DNA of 64,000 nt from Planctomycetaceae bacterium (GTDB taxonomy: Bacteria; Planctomycetota; Planctomycetia; Planctomycetales; Planctomycetaceae). The notes below the pieces were generated by a model. The model was not told the origin of the DNA, ran no database searches, and saw only the letters and a list, made by a program, of their open reading frames with translations. The stretch lies in the NCBI GenBank assembly GCA_021732415.1, contig JAKFVC010000016.1, positions 1 through 64,000 on the forward strand, written 5' to 3'. Shown here piece after piece: positions 16,595 through 30,036 of this stretch. Both the position numbers and the translations under genes were made by a program. Within the stretch, counting starts at the first letter, position 1, and each line of letters begins with the position of its first letter.

Positions 16595-18322
16595 ATGAAG
16601 AAACTAGTGACCCTGTCTGCTGTCGCCCTGGCGGGTGCTACCATCGGCGTCGGCTCGACGTTCGGCTGGTGGGCTGCTGAGGATGTCGAATCATCATCGC
16701 CGCAGGTGGCTCAGAATGAGCCTGCGGATTCGAAGATCGAGTCTGTGACACCCGTCGAAGCGGCCTTCGAATCGGAGGGAGCTCAAATCGACATCATCGG
16801 TGATTCGCAGGTTCAGCCGCCGAAGATCAAGATCGTTAAGGAGCTTAATCCCGCTGGTTCGAATCTGGCGAAGCTGGCGAAGGAACTTGAGGAAGAAGCC
16901 GAGCGTCTGGAACAGAAGGGGCAGAAGGAAGCCGCTGAAGAGAAGCGAACCGTGGCTCGACGGATTCGAGAAGCGCTGCCGAAAGTCGCATTTGGAGTTG
17001 GCGAAGGAAAATGGATTCACGTCGAACAGCATAAGCATCCTCATCCGCCCCAAAAACCTCTCGCCCGAGAATCGAAGGAAATGCGAGATTTCCCCCCGAA
17101 CTTCACGCCACCTGGTGGGGTTCCGAAGCATCTCGAAAGAGAAATGCATGAACTGCATGAAGCATTGAGTAAGACTGAGGATCCCGCGGTGAAAGAAAAG
17201 CTGCAAACGGCAATCCGCAATCTCAAGACGAAGCTTCAGCAATCCCAGGCGAACGGTCCGCAGATCACGGTTCAGCAGTTTGAGTTTCAAGGTCAGCCCG
17301 GTATGCCACATGGGCCGCGAGTGATGGCGTTCGGTGCAGGACCAGGGGGAATGCCTCCGTTCGCCATCGAGGAACTGCGTAAGGTCGCTGAAAATCTGCA
17401 GCGAGAAGGACACAAAGAACAGGCCCAGGCCGTTCGCGAGCACGCCGATCGACTGCAGCGACAAGCTCAGGAAATGCAGGCGCGCATGAAGGAAGGTGCT
17501 CAGCACGCGCGACGTGAGTTTGAACGCGGCCCCGGCGATGGACCGCGTGAAATCGATGGCCGGGACGGCGACCTTCCTCGTCCAGAGATGCGCAAAGAAG
17601 GGCCAGGTCGTCCCGATGGTCGAGGTCCTGGATTCCATGACGGTGATCGACATGAACACCACCCCGGTGAGTTTCATGGCCCCGACGGACACCATCCGCC
17701 CATGCCCATGGGGCATCATCCCGGTGAAGTTCTCGGTCTGTTAAAAGCACTGCATCACGAAATTGCTGAGCTACGGGGCGAGGTTCATCAACTGCGGAAG
17801 ATGTTGGGCGATGACCACCATCTTCCTCATCCCGGCGATGTGAAGCATCGCAAAGAGGGTGGATTCGACACGCAAAAAGCCCCGCAACACATGGAGAAGG
17901 GCAAGTTCAAGACTAAGCCCAACCCCGAAGAAGGCAAGGGTAAAGTCAAAGTGCGAGTTGATGAAGAAAAGGGCAACGCGAAACAGGGGGACGGTGAAGG
18001 TAAGGGCAAAGGCAAAGCCAAGCAGGACGATGATGACGACGACAAGGGCAAAGCCAAGAACCGTGACGACGATGATGATGACAACAAGGGAAAAGCCAAG
18101 AATCGTGAAGAAGATGACGATCCCAAGGACAAAAAGAAAAACCGCGACGATGATGACGACGATGATCGGGACGAGGGCAAGAACCGCAAAGGCGACGATC
18201 GCGAAGACGCTGACGATGAGCAGCTAGAGGACGCTCCGGCGAAGGAAAACGACGACGCCGAAGGTGATGAGGACAAAGCTGCAGAAGTCAAAGGCGAGCA
18301 GAAGGCGCCTATTGAAGACTAA
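16595..18322 (+). CDS. Exported Lys/Asp-rich low-complexity protein
   Basis: 575 residues, preceded by an AAGGAG ribosome site. An N-terminal signal peptide (KKLVTLSAVALAGATIGVGS) is followed by Glu/Lys-rich predicted coiled coils (about residues 85-300; KELEEEAERLEQKGQKEAAE), a Gly/His/Pro-rich stretch (300-385), another short helix (LLKALHHEIAELRGEVHQL), and then a highly charged tail of KGKAKxRDDDDD-type units to the end. No enzymatic domain was recognised. The acidic tail could bind cations or basic proteins. It is followed by a strong terminator and preceded by the BlaI/M56 operon. Function unknown. Confidence 0.75.
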   Translation: MKKLVTLSAVALAGATIGVGSTFGWWAAEDVESSSPQVAQNEPADSKIESVTPVEAAFESEGAQIDIIGDSQVQPPKIKIVKELNPAGSNLAKLAKELEEEAERLEQKGQKEAAEEKRTVARRIREALPKVAFGVGEGKWIHVEQHKHPHPPQKPLARESKEMRDFPPNFTPPGGVPKHLEREMHELHEALSKTEDPAVKEKLQTAIRNLKTKLQQSQANGPQITVQQFEFQGQPGMPHGPRVMAFGAGPGGMPPFAIEELRKVAENLQREGHKEQAQAVREHADRLQRQAQEMQARMKEGAQHARREFERGPGDGPREIDGRDGDLPRPEMRKEGPGRPDGRGPGFHDGDRHEHHPGEFHGPDGHHPPMPMGHHPGEVLGLLKALHHEIAELRGEVHQLRKMLGDDHHLPHPGDVKHRKEGGFDTQKAPQHMEKGKFKTKPNPEEGKGKVKVRVDEEKGNAKQGDGEGKGKGKAKQDDDDDDKGKAKNRDDDDDDNKGKAKNREEDDDPKDKKKNRDDDDDDDRDEGKNRKGDDREDADDEQLEDAPAKENDDAEGDEDKAAEVKGEQKAPIED

Positions 18323-18354
18323 AGTCTAGATCGTCCTGAGGTCCACGCAAACCG

Positions 18355-18390
18355 GCCCGGCTACTGCAGAGTAGCCGGGCTTTGAGTTTG
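18355..18390 (+). terminator. Rho-independent terminator after the exported Lys/Asp-rich gene
   Basis: A GCCCGGCTAC stem, TGCAGA loop and GTAGCCGGGC return (18355-18380) are followed by TTTGAGTTTG. It lies 32 bases after the stop codon. Confidence 0.85.
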
Positions 18391-18408
18391 ATTCAGGTGA
18401 ATCGATAG

Positions 18409-18756
18409 TGGGACGGGTCTCCGACCCGTCTGAGCCTGTAACCCTCGGCGTCAAGAGTATTCATCCTTCACGCAGCGCTGAGCCCAATTTCTATAGCGAG
18501 GTCCGCACGCTTCAATACGGCCAAAATCGGGTGCCACTGGCTGTGCCAGTGCTGATAGTCTTTCGACACCCGATCCGGCAAAGCACTGGCAGAGCCAGTG
18601 GCACCCAGAATCCTGGGTTTTGGTGAATAAGAGGCCGTATTGAAGCATGCGGACCTCGCTCTGAAAATGGGGCGTGCGCTGCGCGAAGCTCGCGAGGGAT
18701 GAACGTGTTTTGCGTTGGGGGTTACGGGCTTAGACGGGACTGGAGTCCCATCCCAC
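18409..18756. repeat. Composite nested inverted repeat of about 350 bases
   Basis: Three nested palindromic layers share one centre. The outer layer (gtgggacgggtct against agtcccatcccac) is imperfect. The middle layer pairs 18497-18522 with 18633-18658 with one mismatch (cgaggtccgcacgcttcaat and complement). The inner layer pairs 18529-18553 with 18582-18606 with one mismatch (gggtgccactggctgtgcca). The inner unit recurs inside the M56 gene, and the outer gacgggtct-type unit recurs at 26303-26481. Confidence 0.8.
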
Positions 18757-18771
18757 GACAAATCCAAACAC

Positions 18772-18808
18772 AAAAACAGCCCGGCCTTCTCGAAAGAAGA
18801 CCGGGCTG
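18772..18808 (-). terminator. Rho-independent terminator of rpsA
   Basis: Read on the minus strand, CAGCCCGG-TCTTCTTTCGAGAAG-GCCGGGCTG is followed by TTTTTG. It lies 34 bases beyond the rpsA stop codon. Confidence 0.88.
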
Positions 18809-18841
18809 CGGATTCAAAAACTGATTCCTGGCAATGACAGC

Positions 18842-20713
<1,872 letters not shown>

Positions 20714-20956
20714 TGCGAACAACCTGCACTAGCCATCCCGAACAACTCGTCTCCAGAAATGAATTACTGGGCCACGTCAGCCACTCAAGATGCCAAATTA
20801 GATGTGACGACACCCGGCTGCAGAACGCAAAATTCCGCAAAAATGGGCCGAATGTTCGAAGCGTGTCAGTGTAACAAATTGGTAAGTTTGATGCCAGCGA
20901 GGGTTTGGGAGAAAAATGCTGGGTTTTGTCCTTGGTCCTTTGTCCGTTGTCCTTGG

Positions 20957-21955
20957 TTATTTCCCCGCCAGCGATTTCCACAGCAACTGCGCTTCGACTC
21001 GCAGTTTGGGTTCGCGGTAGGACTGGCCCAAAGGCTCCAGAATCTTGATTAATTCCGTCTTCTGGGCGTCGTTGAGCTTGGATTTCACTTTGTCTAAGGC
21101 CGCCAGAGCGTTCTTAATCTGGGTGAATTGAGCGAATTCTTCTGGTGAGCCGACTGTCGCTGGCTTGGCGGTCGCGTCTTTCAGGACCTCCAGGAGGACG
21201 TCGAATCCCGCGGTGGAATCCTGACGCGCCAAACCGACCGCGGCGTTAATTCGCGTGCTTAAATCCGAGTCCACCAGCAGCACTTGCAGGCGTTGCTGAG
21301 AAACATCACCGGGCATCAAACCCAGAATGAACGTCGCCAGTTGCCGGACGAGCGGCGCCGGATCGGTCGCGGCTTCGATCACGGCCGGCTGGATGAGATC
21401 GAGGTTCAGCGGCTTGTTGGCTTCCATGGCGCGCCCCGCGAGGACAGCAATCGAGCCCAGTGCATTCTTGCGGACTTCCAGATCATGCTGCGACTGGATG
21501 GCTTGGGCTAACGCGGGCAGGACGACGTCTGGCTGGTGAAATAACCCCAGCGTTCGCGCCAGGATCGCCTGCTGTTTGATCGTTGCTTCGTTTGCGGCTG
21601 AAGTCTTCAATTCCTTGATCAGGTAGTCCGACAATTGTTGCGCTATTTCAGGGTTATCTCGCAGTTTGGGGCCCGGCGCCGGCGAGCTTTGCTCGGCGAG
21701 TAACTGCTGAGCCAGACCGAAGATACCTCGCGAACGGATGTGGTCCTGCGGGCTTTGAATGTCATTGACGAGTGACCGCCAATCCTGTTCGGCACTGGCC
21801 ATGCGGGAAATCAACAGCCACACGACGATGATCGCCATCACGATCAGGCCCGGTACCAGGAACAACCTTGCAATAAAGGCCGCAGACGGGGGCTGAACCG
21901 GCGGCAATTCTTCAGGCAGACGGTCGAAATCAGATTGAGAAGGTTGTGTCGACAT
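20957..21955 (-). CDS. Single-pass membrane protein with HEAT-like repeats
   Basis: 332 residues: a Pro-rich cytoplasmic head, one transmembrane helix at about 28-50 (LFLVPGLIVMAIIVVWLLI), then an all-helical region with repeats of HEAT/armadillo character (IRSRGIFGLAQQL, VRKNALGSIAVLAGRA, VRQLATFILGLM, TRINAAVGLARQDS). It is probably a protein-interaction scaffold facing the periplasm or paryphoplasm. It shares strand with rpsA, 244 bases upstream of it, without a clear operon. No specific function can be given. Confidence 0.75.
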   Translation of the reverse strand: MSTQPSQSDFDRLPEELPPVQPPSAAFIARLFLVPGLIVMAIIVVWLLISRMASAEQDWRSLVNDIQSPQDHIRSRGIFGLAQQLLAEQSSPAPGPKLRDNPEIAQQLSDYLIKELKTSAANEATIKQQAILARTLGLFHQPDVVLPALAQAIQSQHDLEVRKNALGSIAVLAGRAMEANKPLNLDLIQPAVIEAATDPAPLVRQLATFILGLMPGDVSQQRLQVLLVDSDLSTRINAAVGLARQDSTAGFDVLLEVLKDATAKPATVGSPEEFAQFTQIKNALAALDKVKSKLNDAQKTELIKILEPLGQSYREPKLRVEAQLLWKSLAGK

Positions 21956-22145
21956 GTTGGTTCGGGCGAGTCCGTAGTCAGTAATGCGGAGTAATCTCTG
22001 CGACTTTTTCGCGTGGTGATTTCAAGATTCTAGTCGGAGTGACGAGTCGAGTGGTAGGACCAGCGCCACGTCGCGCCACGGGCCACCTTGGCTGATCTTG
22101 AGCGGGGACCGATGCCTGAGTCGTAAGATTATACTGTCTTGTGGC

Positions 22146-22760
22146 TTATGGAATTTGCGAGTCTCGATTGAGCAACGCCTGGTAATCCTCGGGCGTATCA
22201 AGATCGATGATGACACCTGAGTCAGCGACCGGGACTTCCTGAATGGCGGCAGCATTCTTCCGAACCAGCCAATTCAGGCCACAATCCGCCGGAATCGAGC
22301 CTACCTCGGCCGCAAAATCGCTGGAAAAGAGCGTCGGATGGCCTCGTTGACCCGCGTAAGTCGGAATCAAAATTTGACGAATCCCGGGGCGAAACGACGC
22401 CTGCAATGCGGAGACTGTCGTCCTCGACACAATCGGATGATCGGCGGGAATCAGCAGCCAGCCACGGCCAGTGAGATCGTCTGCCTGAGTTCCGGCGATT
22501 TTCAAACCATATTCCACGCTGGTCCGCATATCAGGCGGATCGCTCGGTGGTTGCACCGGAATCGCGTGGGCCGCGACAACGGCGGCGTGCAGAGCCTCGT
22601 CGCTGGAGCGCAGGACAACGAAAACCTCCGTCACGCCCGCTGCCCGCAATTCGCCCACGAGATGTGCGATGACCGTGGAACCCCGCCAGGGGAGCAGCAG
22701 TTTCGGCTGCCCCATGCGACGGCTCAGGCCGGCTGCGGGGATGATCGCGAAAGGAGTCAT
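22146..22760 (-). CDS. MobA-like nucleotidyltransferase (molybdenum cofactor cytidylyl/guanylyltransferase family)
   Basis: 204-residue NTP-transferase. The signature IIPAAGLSRRMGQPKLLLPW opens the protein, Lys in QPKLLLPW is the expected nucleotide-binding residue, and ADHPIV plus GQRGHPTLFSSDF match the MobA/MocA (CTP:molybdopterin cytidylyltransferase-like) pattern. The frame is open far upstream, but ATG at 22760 puts the signature at residue 4. No other molybdenum cofactor genes are close, so the true substrate is uncertain. Divergent from the M3 peptidase gene. Confidence 0.82.
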   Translation of the reverse strand: MTPFAIIPAAGLSRRMGQPKLLLPWRGSTVIAHLVGELRAAGVTEVFVVLRSSDEALHAAVVAAHAIPVQPPSDPPDMRTSVEYGLKIAGTQADDLTGRGWLLIPADHPIVSRTTVSALQASFRPGIRQILIPTYAGQRGHPTLFSSDFAAEVGSIPADCGLNWLVRKNAAAIQEVPVADSGVIIDLDTPEDYQALLNRDSQIP

Positions 22761-23091
22761 AATTTGACTGAGGGGTCGGGTGTACGATTTTTCGAAATTC
22801 GCCGAGTTCGGTCTGGTTCGCAGTTCCGCGTCGATTCGGCCAATTTCCAAAAATCGTGGCCCCGACCCCGGCGTATTCGACAGGGATACAACAACGACTT
22901 GGCGACAACGCCTGCTTTCAGAACAGACGGTCGGGCCTGGAGACCCGACCCACGGATGCCGGTTGCCTATAATAGCAAACAACTTGTGGATGGGTCGTGA
23001 TCCCCTAGCCGGGATTCGTTTGAATCCGGTATATTCCGGCTTCTGTCAGGTTCTCGGTCGACCGCGCTGTCATTTCCTTGGAAAGGTTCTC
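22761..23091. other. Intergenic region between divergent genes
   Basis: 331 bases. It holds a 20-base palindrome (22930-22949, gtcgggcctggagacccgac, same type as the repeat at 26303-26481) and a TATAAT at 22968-22973 without a convincing -35, possibly the promoter of the peptidase gene. No gene seen. Confidence 0.5.
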
Positions 23092-24891
23092 ATGAATACC
23101 CCCAGTTCCGCTCAAGGCGTCTATTGGGACTTGAATGATATCTACAAGGGGCTCGACGATCCCCAGATTGAGGCCGATTTGCAGGCCTGTCAGGCGGGCA
23201 GCGAGGCTTTTTCCAAGACTTATCGCGGTTTGTTCGCCAAGAAACCCTCGGCGGAGCTCATCCGTACCGCTTTGGCGGAACTCGAAAATCTGTATCAAAG
23301 GTTGTCGCAACTCGGGGCTTATGCCGGTCTGCGGACGGCTGTCGAGAACCTCAATACGGGCTGCCGACAGTTGGAAGATAAGATCGATCAGGCCTCGGTG
23401 GAGATTCAAAACCGCCTGACGTTTTTCGATCTGGAATGGCTGGAAGTTCCAGAGGCTGAAGCACTCCAACTGGCCGATGCCCCCGAGTTGCAGAACTATC
23501 GGCACTATCTGATTTCCAGCCGCCGCTACAAGCCGCATACTCTCGGCGAGAAGGAAGAAGTCCTCCTCAACCAGAAGTCACTGACGGCCCGCGGTGCGTG
23601 GGTGAACCTATTCGACGAGTTCCTCGCGTCGCTGGAATATCGTCTCGAATACGACGGCGAAACCCAGACGTTGACTCAGCCGGCGCTGCTTGCGCTGTCG
23701 TATCAGCCAGATCGCAACCTGCGTAAGGCGGCCCAGGAGTGCCTCTACAACGAGTTGTCGAGTCACGAACTGGTGCTGACGAACGTCTACAACGCGATCA
23801 CTCAAGACCACAGTCTGAACGATCAGATCCGGCATTACAACAACCCGATCGAAAGCCGGCATCTGGCCAATGAGATCTCGCCGCAGGTCGTCGAGCGGAT
23901 GCAGGCGGTGACCGAGACCAACTATGAGATCGCCCACCGCTACTACCGGCTGAAGGCGCGGCTGCTCGGTCTAGACAAGCTGGCGACGTACGATCAATAC
24001 GCTCCTGTCGCGACGAAAATGCCCAGTTGCAGCTATGAAAATGGCCGCGACATGGTGCTGGCCGCCTTCGGCAAATTCGATCCTTCGATGGAGGGGATCG
24101 CCAGCAAATTCTTCGAACATAACTGGATCGATGCCGAAGTTCGCCCCGGCAAGCGCGGCGGGGCCTTCAGCGCGAGCATCGTGCCGACGATCCATCCGTA
24201 TGTGATGCTCAACTGGACCGACAAGCTGCGTGATGTCAACACGATGGCCCACGAGTTGGGGCACGGCATCCACCAATACCTGTCGCGCGAGCAGACTTAT
24301 CTCAACTTCCATCACCCGCTGCCCGTTGCGGAAACGGCGAGCGTCTTCGGGGAATTCCTGACGTTCGACCATTTGATGGGGATCGAACAAGATCCGGAAG
24401 TCCGCTTGGGATTGCTCTGCAGCAAGATCGAGGACGCCTTCGCGACTGTCTTCCGTCAGAATGTCCTGACCCGGTTCGAACAGACCGCACACGCGGCTCG
24501 TCGCGAACAGAAATTGTCGAGCCCCGATCTCTGCCAATTCTGGTGGGACGCGAATCACAAGCTGTACGGTGAGGCCGTCGACATGCTCGAACTGTACCGC
24601 TGGGGCTGGTCGTATATCCCGCACTTCATCCACACACCGTTCTATTGTTACGCCTACGTGTTTGGCGAATTGCTGGTCTTGTCGCTCTATCGAATGTACC
24701 AGGAAGAGGGCCAGGCCTTCACACCGCGGTACCTCGAACTACTACGTTCCGGCAGCAAGTGGGCCCCCGCCGAATTGCTGCAACGCGTGGGAGCTGATAT
24801 CAACGATGAACACTTCTGGCAAAAGGGTTTTGAAGTCTTACGCAGCCTGGTGAATCAGGCCGAGGAGTTAGCGACGAAGTTGGGGCGCTAG
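23092..24891 (+). CDS. M3 family oligoendopeptidase (PepF-like)
   Basis: 599-residue zinc metallopeptidase, the usual length of PepF/oligoendopeptidase F. The zinc site MAHELGHGIHQYLSRE lies at about residues 385-400, with the third ligand Glu in VAETASVFGEF. Typical M3 features such as FSASIVPTIHPYVMLNW and, near the end, HTPFYCYAYVFGELLVLSLY are present. It likely degrades oligopeptides in the cytoplasm. The start at 23092 (ATG with GGAAAGG upstream) is chosen over the longer open frame from 22780, which lacks homology-like sequence. A giant inverted repeat follows the stop. Confidence 0.93.
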   Translation: MNTPSSAQGVYWDLNDIYKGLDDPQIEADLQACQAGSEAFSKTYRGLFAKKPSAELIRTALAELENLYQRLSQLGAYAGLRTAVENLNTGCRQLEDKIDQASVEIQNRLTFFDLEWLEVPEAEALQLADAPELQNYRHYLISSRRYKPHTLGEKEEVLLNQKSLTARGAWVNLFDEFLASLEYRLEYDGETQTLTQPALLALSYQPDRNLRKAAQECLYNELSSHELVLTNVYNAITQDHSLNDQIRHYNNPIESRHLANEISPQVVERMQAVTETNYEIAHRYYRLKARLLGLDKLATYDQYAPVATKMPSCSYENGRDMVLAAFGKFDPSMEGIASKFFEHNWIDAEVRPGKRGGAFSASIVPTIHPYVMLNWTDKLRDVNTMAHELGHGIHQYLSREQTYLNFHHPLPVAETASVFGEFLTFDHLMGIEQDPEVRLGLLCSKIEDAFATVFRQNVLTRFEQTAHAARREQKLSSPDLCQFWWDANHKLYGEAVDMLELYRWGWSYIPHFIHTPFYCYAYVFGELLVLSLYRMYQEEGQAFTPRYLELLRSGSKWAPAELLQRVGADINDEHFWQKGFEVLRSLVNQAEELATKLGR

Positions 24892-24910
24892 TTGCGATAT
24901 TGCTGGCCCT

Positions 24911-25113
24911 GTAGCCCCGGTAGGGGCGTCCGCATAAAGCCTGGGGCGGAAGCCCCAGGATCCGTCGAAAAACAAGGAGTCAAGCCCCGGAAGGGGCGAC
25001 CGATCTTGTCGCCATCATCGATCGGTCGCCCCTCCGGGGCTTCGGTTCCCTCGCGCCACATCTACCTGGGGCTTCCGCCCCAGGCTTTACGCGGACGCCC
25101 CTACCGGGGCTAC
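24911..25113. repeat. Long nested inverted repeat (49-bp arms)
   Basis: The outer arms 24911-24959 and 25065-25113 pair over 49 bases with one mismatch (gtagccccggtaggggcgtc and complement). A second pair inside (24982-25004 with 25021-25042; agccccggaaggggcgaccg) also fits closely. It fills the gap of about 330 bases between the M3 peptidase and the TIGR03032 gene and could fold into a 200-base stem. No coding content seen. Confidence 0.85.
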
Positions 25114-25218
25114 ACTCAATCTAAAGCTTAGTATTGTGCAACTAAACAAATTGCGAGTCGAGTTTCTATCCAGCGGACATTTCCTGATCCAAACGCTTTG
25201 AACTCCGACTTCTACATC

Positions 25219-26301
25219 ATGCCTGATGACCTAAGCCCAATTGACTCTGACGTACCGATTCGCGAAGTGCAGTTCGAGCACAGCCAGGCCCTCCCTGCCC
25301 TCCTCGAGCAGCTGCGGATCTCGTTGCTCGTCTCCACCTATCAGGCTGGCAAGCTGATCTCTGTCGGAGCCCGCAACGGGCGATTGGCTCTGTCGTTCCA
25401 CAATTTCGATCACTGCATGGGAATCGGAGTCGGCCCCGATCGGTTGGCAATCAGTGGTGGCCACCAAATCTGGACTCTACGGAGCATGCCGCAACTGGTG
25501 CCTCAACTGGAACCCGCCGGAAAGTTTGACAGCTGCTACTTGAGTCGCTCGTCGGTGTTTACCGGGCCGATCGATACGCATGAGCTGGCCTGGTCCGGCG
25601 ACGAGTTGTGGGTCGTGAATACGCTGTTCTCGTGCCTGTGTACCGCAAATCCCGACTTCAATTTTGTGTCGCGCTGGATGCCGCCATTCATCTCCGAATT
25701 GGCCGCCGAGGATCGCTGTCACTTGAACGGGATGGCGTGGGATGCCGGACGGCCGCGCTTCGTCACGGCGATGTCGGAGACCGACACCAAAGAGGGCTGG
25801 CGGCCCGACAAGGCCCACAGTGGCTGCGTAATCGAAGTCGCGTCGGGGCGTGTTGTCGCGCGAGGTTTCGCGATGCCTCATTCGCCAAGATGGTATCAGG
25901 GGCACCTCTGGCTGCTGGATTCCGGTTGCGGACAGTTTTTGCGACTCGACCCGGCGACCGGATTGAAAGACATCGTCGGTGATTTGCCCGGCTACACCCG
26001 TGGCCTTGCCTTTCACGGCAATTATGCGTTCGTTGGTCTCTCGAAAATCCGCGAGACCAGCACGTTTGGGGGCGTCCCATTGGCCACCCGCCGTGAGTCG
26101 CTCAAGTGTGGCCTGGCAGTCATCGACATGACCACGCGGGCCTGTATCGCGACGCTGGAGTTCAAGTCCGGAGTCTCGGAGATCTTCGATCTCCAAGTGC
26201 TGCCCGGAACGACGTGCCCCGCGATCCACGGACCTCACGCGGAGAATGACGGTCAGACGCCTATCTGGGCGGTCCCATCGCCGAAGCCAGAGTGGAAGTA
26301 A
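25219..26301 (+). CDS. TIGR03032 family protein (DUF4915)
   Basis: 360 residues. Motifs LLVSTYQAGKLISVG, FDHCMGIGV, HLNGMAWD, GRPRFVTAMSETD and GWRPDKAHSG match the TIGR03032 family, a predicted beta-propeller-like protein of unknown function found in cyanobacteria, proteobacteria and planctomycetes. No signal peptide or transmembrane helix. The frame opens with a TTG at 25198; ATG at 25219 is preferred. It is convergent with aconitase and separated from it by an inverted repeat. Confidence 0.85.
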   Translation: MPDDLSPIDSDVPIREVQFEHSQALPALLEQLRISLLVSTYQAGKLISVGARNGRLALSFHNFDHCMGIGVGPDRLAISGGHQIWTLRSMPQLVPQLEPAGKFDSCYLSRSSVFTGPIDTHELAWSGDELWVVNTLFSCLCTANPDFNFVSRWMPPFISELAAEDRCHLNGMAWDAGRPRFVTAMSETDTKEGWRPDKAHSGCVIEVASGRVVARGFAMPHSPRWYQGHLWLLDSGCGQFLRLDPATGLKDIVGDLPGYTRGLAFHGNYAFVGLSKIRETSTFGGVPLATRRESLKCGLAVIDMTTRACIATLEFKSGVSEIFDLQVLPGTTCPAIHGPHAENDGQTPIWAVPSPKPEWK

Positions 26302-26302
26302 C

Positions 26303-26481
26303 CGTGGGACGGGTCTCCAGGCCCGTCCGTCCAGCATTTCTTTGAAATCCACGGTGCAAAGTTAATGAGAGGCTCCAACAAAAAACGCCACCGAGATTGT
26401 CTCGATGGCGTAGTTTTGTGGCGTTTCTTAGTCGAAGTGTAATCAGAGCGGGACGGACGGGCCCTGGAGACCCGTCCCACG
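26303..26481. repeat. 30-bp inverted repeat enclosing the aconitase terminator
   Basis: Arm 26303-26332 (cgtgggacgggtctccaggc...) is the complement of 26451-26481 apart from one extra base. The unit is shared with 18409-18756 and 22930-22949. The 118 bases between the arms carry the terminator at 26380-26410. Confidence 0.8.
26380..26410 (-). terminator. Rho-independent terminator of acnA
   Basis: On the minus strand CGCCATCGAGACAATCTCGGTGGCG forms a stem with one mismatch and is followed by TTTTTTG. It lies 78 bases beyond the aconitase stop. Confidence 0.75.
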
Positions 26482-26487
26482 ATACGC

Positions 26488-29151
<2,664 letters not shown>

Positions 29152-29601
29152 GAACGCAACTCCTTGCTGAGTCTATTTTTCAAACGTATTTCGAGGTCCG
29201 TCAGGCGAGTCCATTGAGACCCTGTTGAGATGCCTGAGCGGCCCATGAATAACACGCGCCAGTTACCGAAGATCATCGAGCCTATTGATGCTATCAGCCG
29301 ACGTTCCGATTGAGAAGCGTCGCAGAATGTTGATCCAACAAACTGGATGACGGCGGCGTACAGACTACAGTTCTTGCACGGACGTTAAGCATCGCGTCGC
29401 CTGAAACCAAGGCGATCCGAGGCACGAGAGTCGTTGGATTTGGCCTGAATAATCCCTACGAGTAAGAACTTCCGGCAAATTGACTCAAATGGATGCAGAC
29501 TGGCCCGGATTATGCTTTCCAGTTTGTAATTCGACCGGAGCAGCTCCCAACTGGCCCCAGATTCGCGATTCCGAACCGCGATTCCCGCAAAGGAATGTCT
29601 C
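29152..29601. other. Intergenic region without recognised features
   Basis: 450 bases between divergent acnA and the small prepilin-like gene. I see no credible ORF, hairpin or clear promoter; an 84-codon minus-strand ORF here has no ribosome site and an unconvincing composition. Confidence 0.5.
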
Positions 29602-29958
29602 ATGTCACAACCTTCGACATCCGGTTTCCACCAGCACACGACGCAAGGGAAGGCACGCGACCGCCGAGCATTCGTACTCAGCGAATCGCTGGTCGTGATG
29701 GGTATGATCGCCGCATCGATCCTCGTCCTGTCACCGGCCGTCCATTTCGCGAGTGAAGCCGCTCGACAATCGAAACTGGATCAAACGCCTGGGGTAGGAA
29801 AACTTGCTCGATACCGAGGGCACGAGGAAGATTCCTCGCAGTCGATCCTGTTCTCGTCGGGGTTGTTCAATGGGCCTGTTTCATCAAGCCTGTTCAACGG
29901 TGGCAGCTGGGCTCAGCTGCTGGCGCCATCCTACGACGAAGCGACCAATTTGAACTGA
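29602..29958 (+). CDS. Short prepilin-like protein, degenerate DUF1559-type
   Basis: 118 residues with an AAGGA ribosome site eight bases before the ATG. After a basic leader (KARDRRA) comes FVLSESLVVMGMIAASILVL, then SPAVHFASEAARQSKLDQ. The layout copies the type IV pilin-like start of planctomycete DUF1559 proteins (F-T-L-I-E, 20-residue helix, LLPAVQ-AREAAR), including Glu at position 5 of the helix. The residue before the cleavage point is Ala rather than Gly, and the long C-terminal domain of that family is missing. It may be a minor pseudopilin or a decaying fragment. Followed directly by a dispersed repeat. Confidence 0.6.
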   Translation: MSQPSTSGFHQHTTQGKARDRRAFVLSESLVVMGMIAASILVLSPAVHFASEAARQSKLDQTPGVGKLARYRGHEEDSSQSILFSSGLFNGPVSSSLFNGGSWAQLLAPSYDEATNLN

Positions 29959-29974
29959 TATTGGTATTCAGCTT

Positions 29975-30017
29975 GATGGGAGGGCGGGGTACCCTCTGGG
30001 TCCCTCGCCCTCCCATC
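29975..30017. repeat. Dispersed repeat copy sharing the core of 10685-10796
   Basis: gatgggagggcg and cgccctcccatc flank the core gggtaccctctgggtccct, which is identical to part of the right arm near 10767-10785. It lies between the convergent prepilin-like and AAA ATPase genes. Confidence 0.75.
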
Positions 30018-30036
30018 AACCGTACAGAAACGGCTG

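Larger units (their letters stand above)
18323..18841. other. Intergenic region with two terminators and a long composite repeat
   Basis: This 519-base gap separates convergent genes. It is filled by the terminator at 18355-18390, the nested inverted repeat at 18409-18756 and the S1 terminator at 18772-18808. No credible gene was seen. Confidence 0.7.

Noticed and set aside
24911-25113. Inverted repeats considered as insertion-sequence termini
   Set aside because: No transposase frame lies between the arms and no target duplication was seen.
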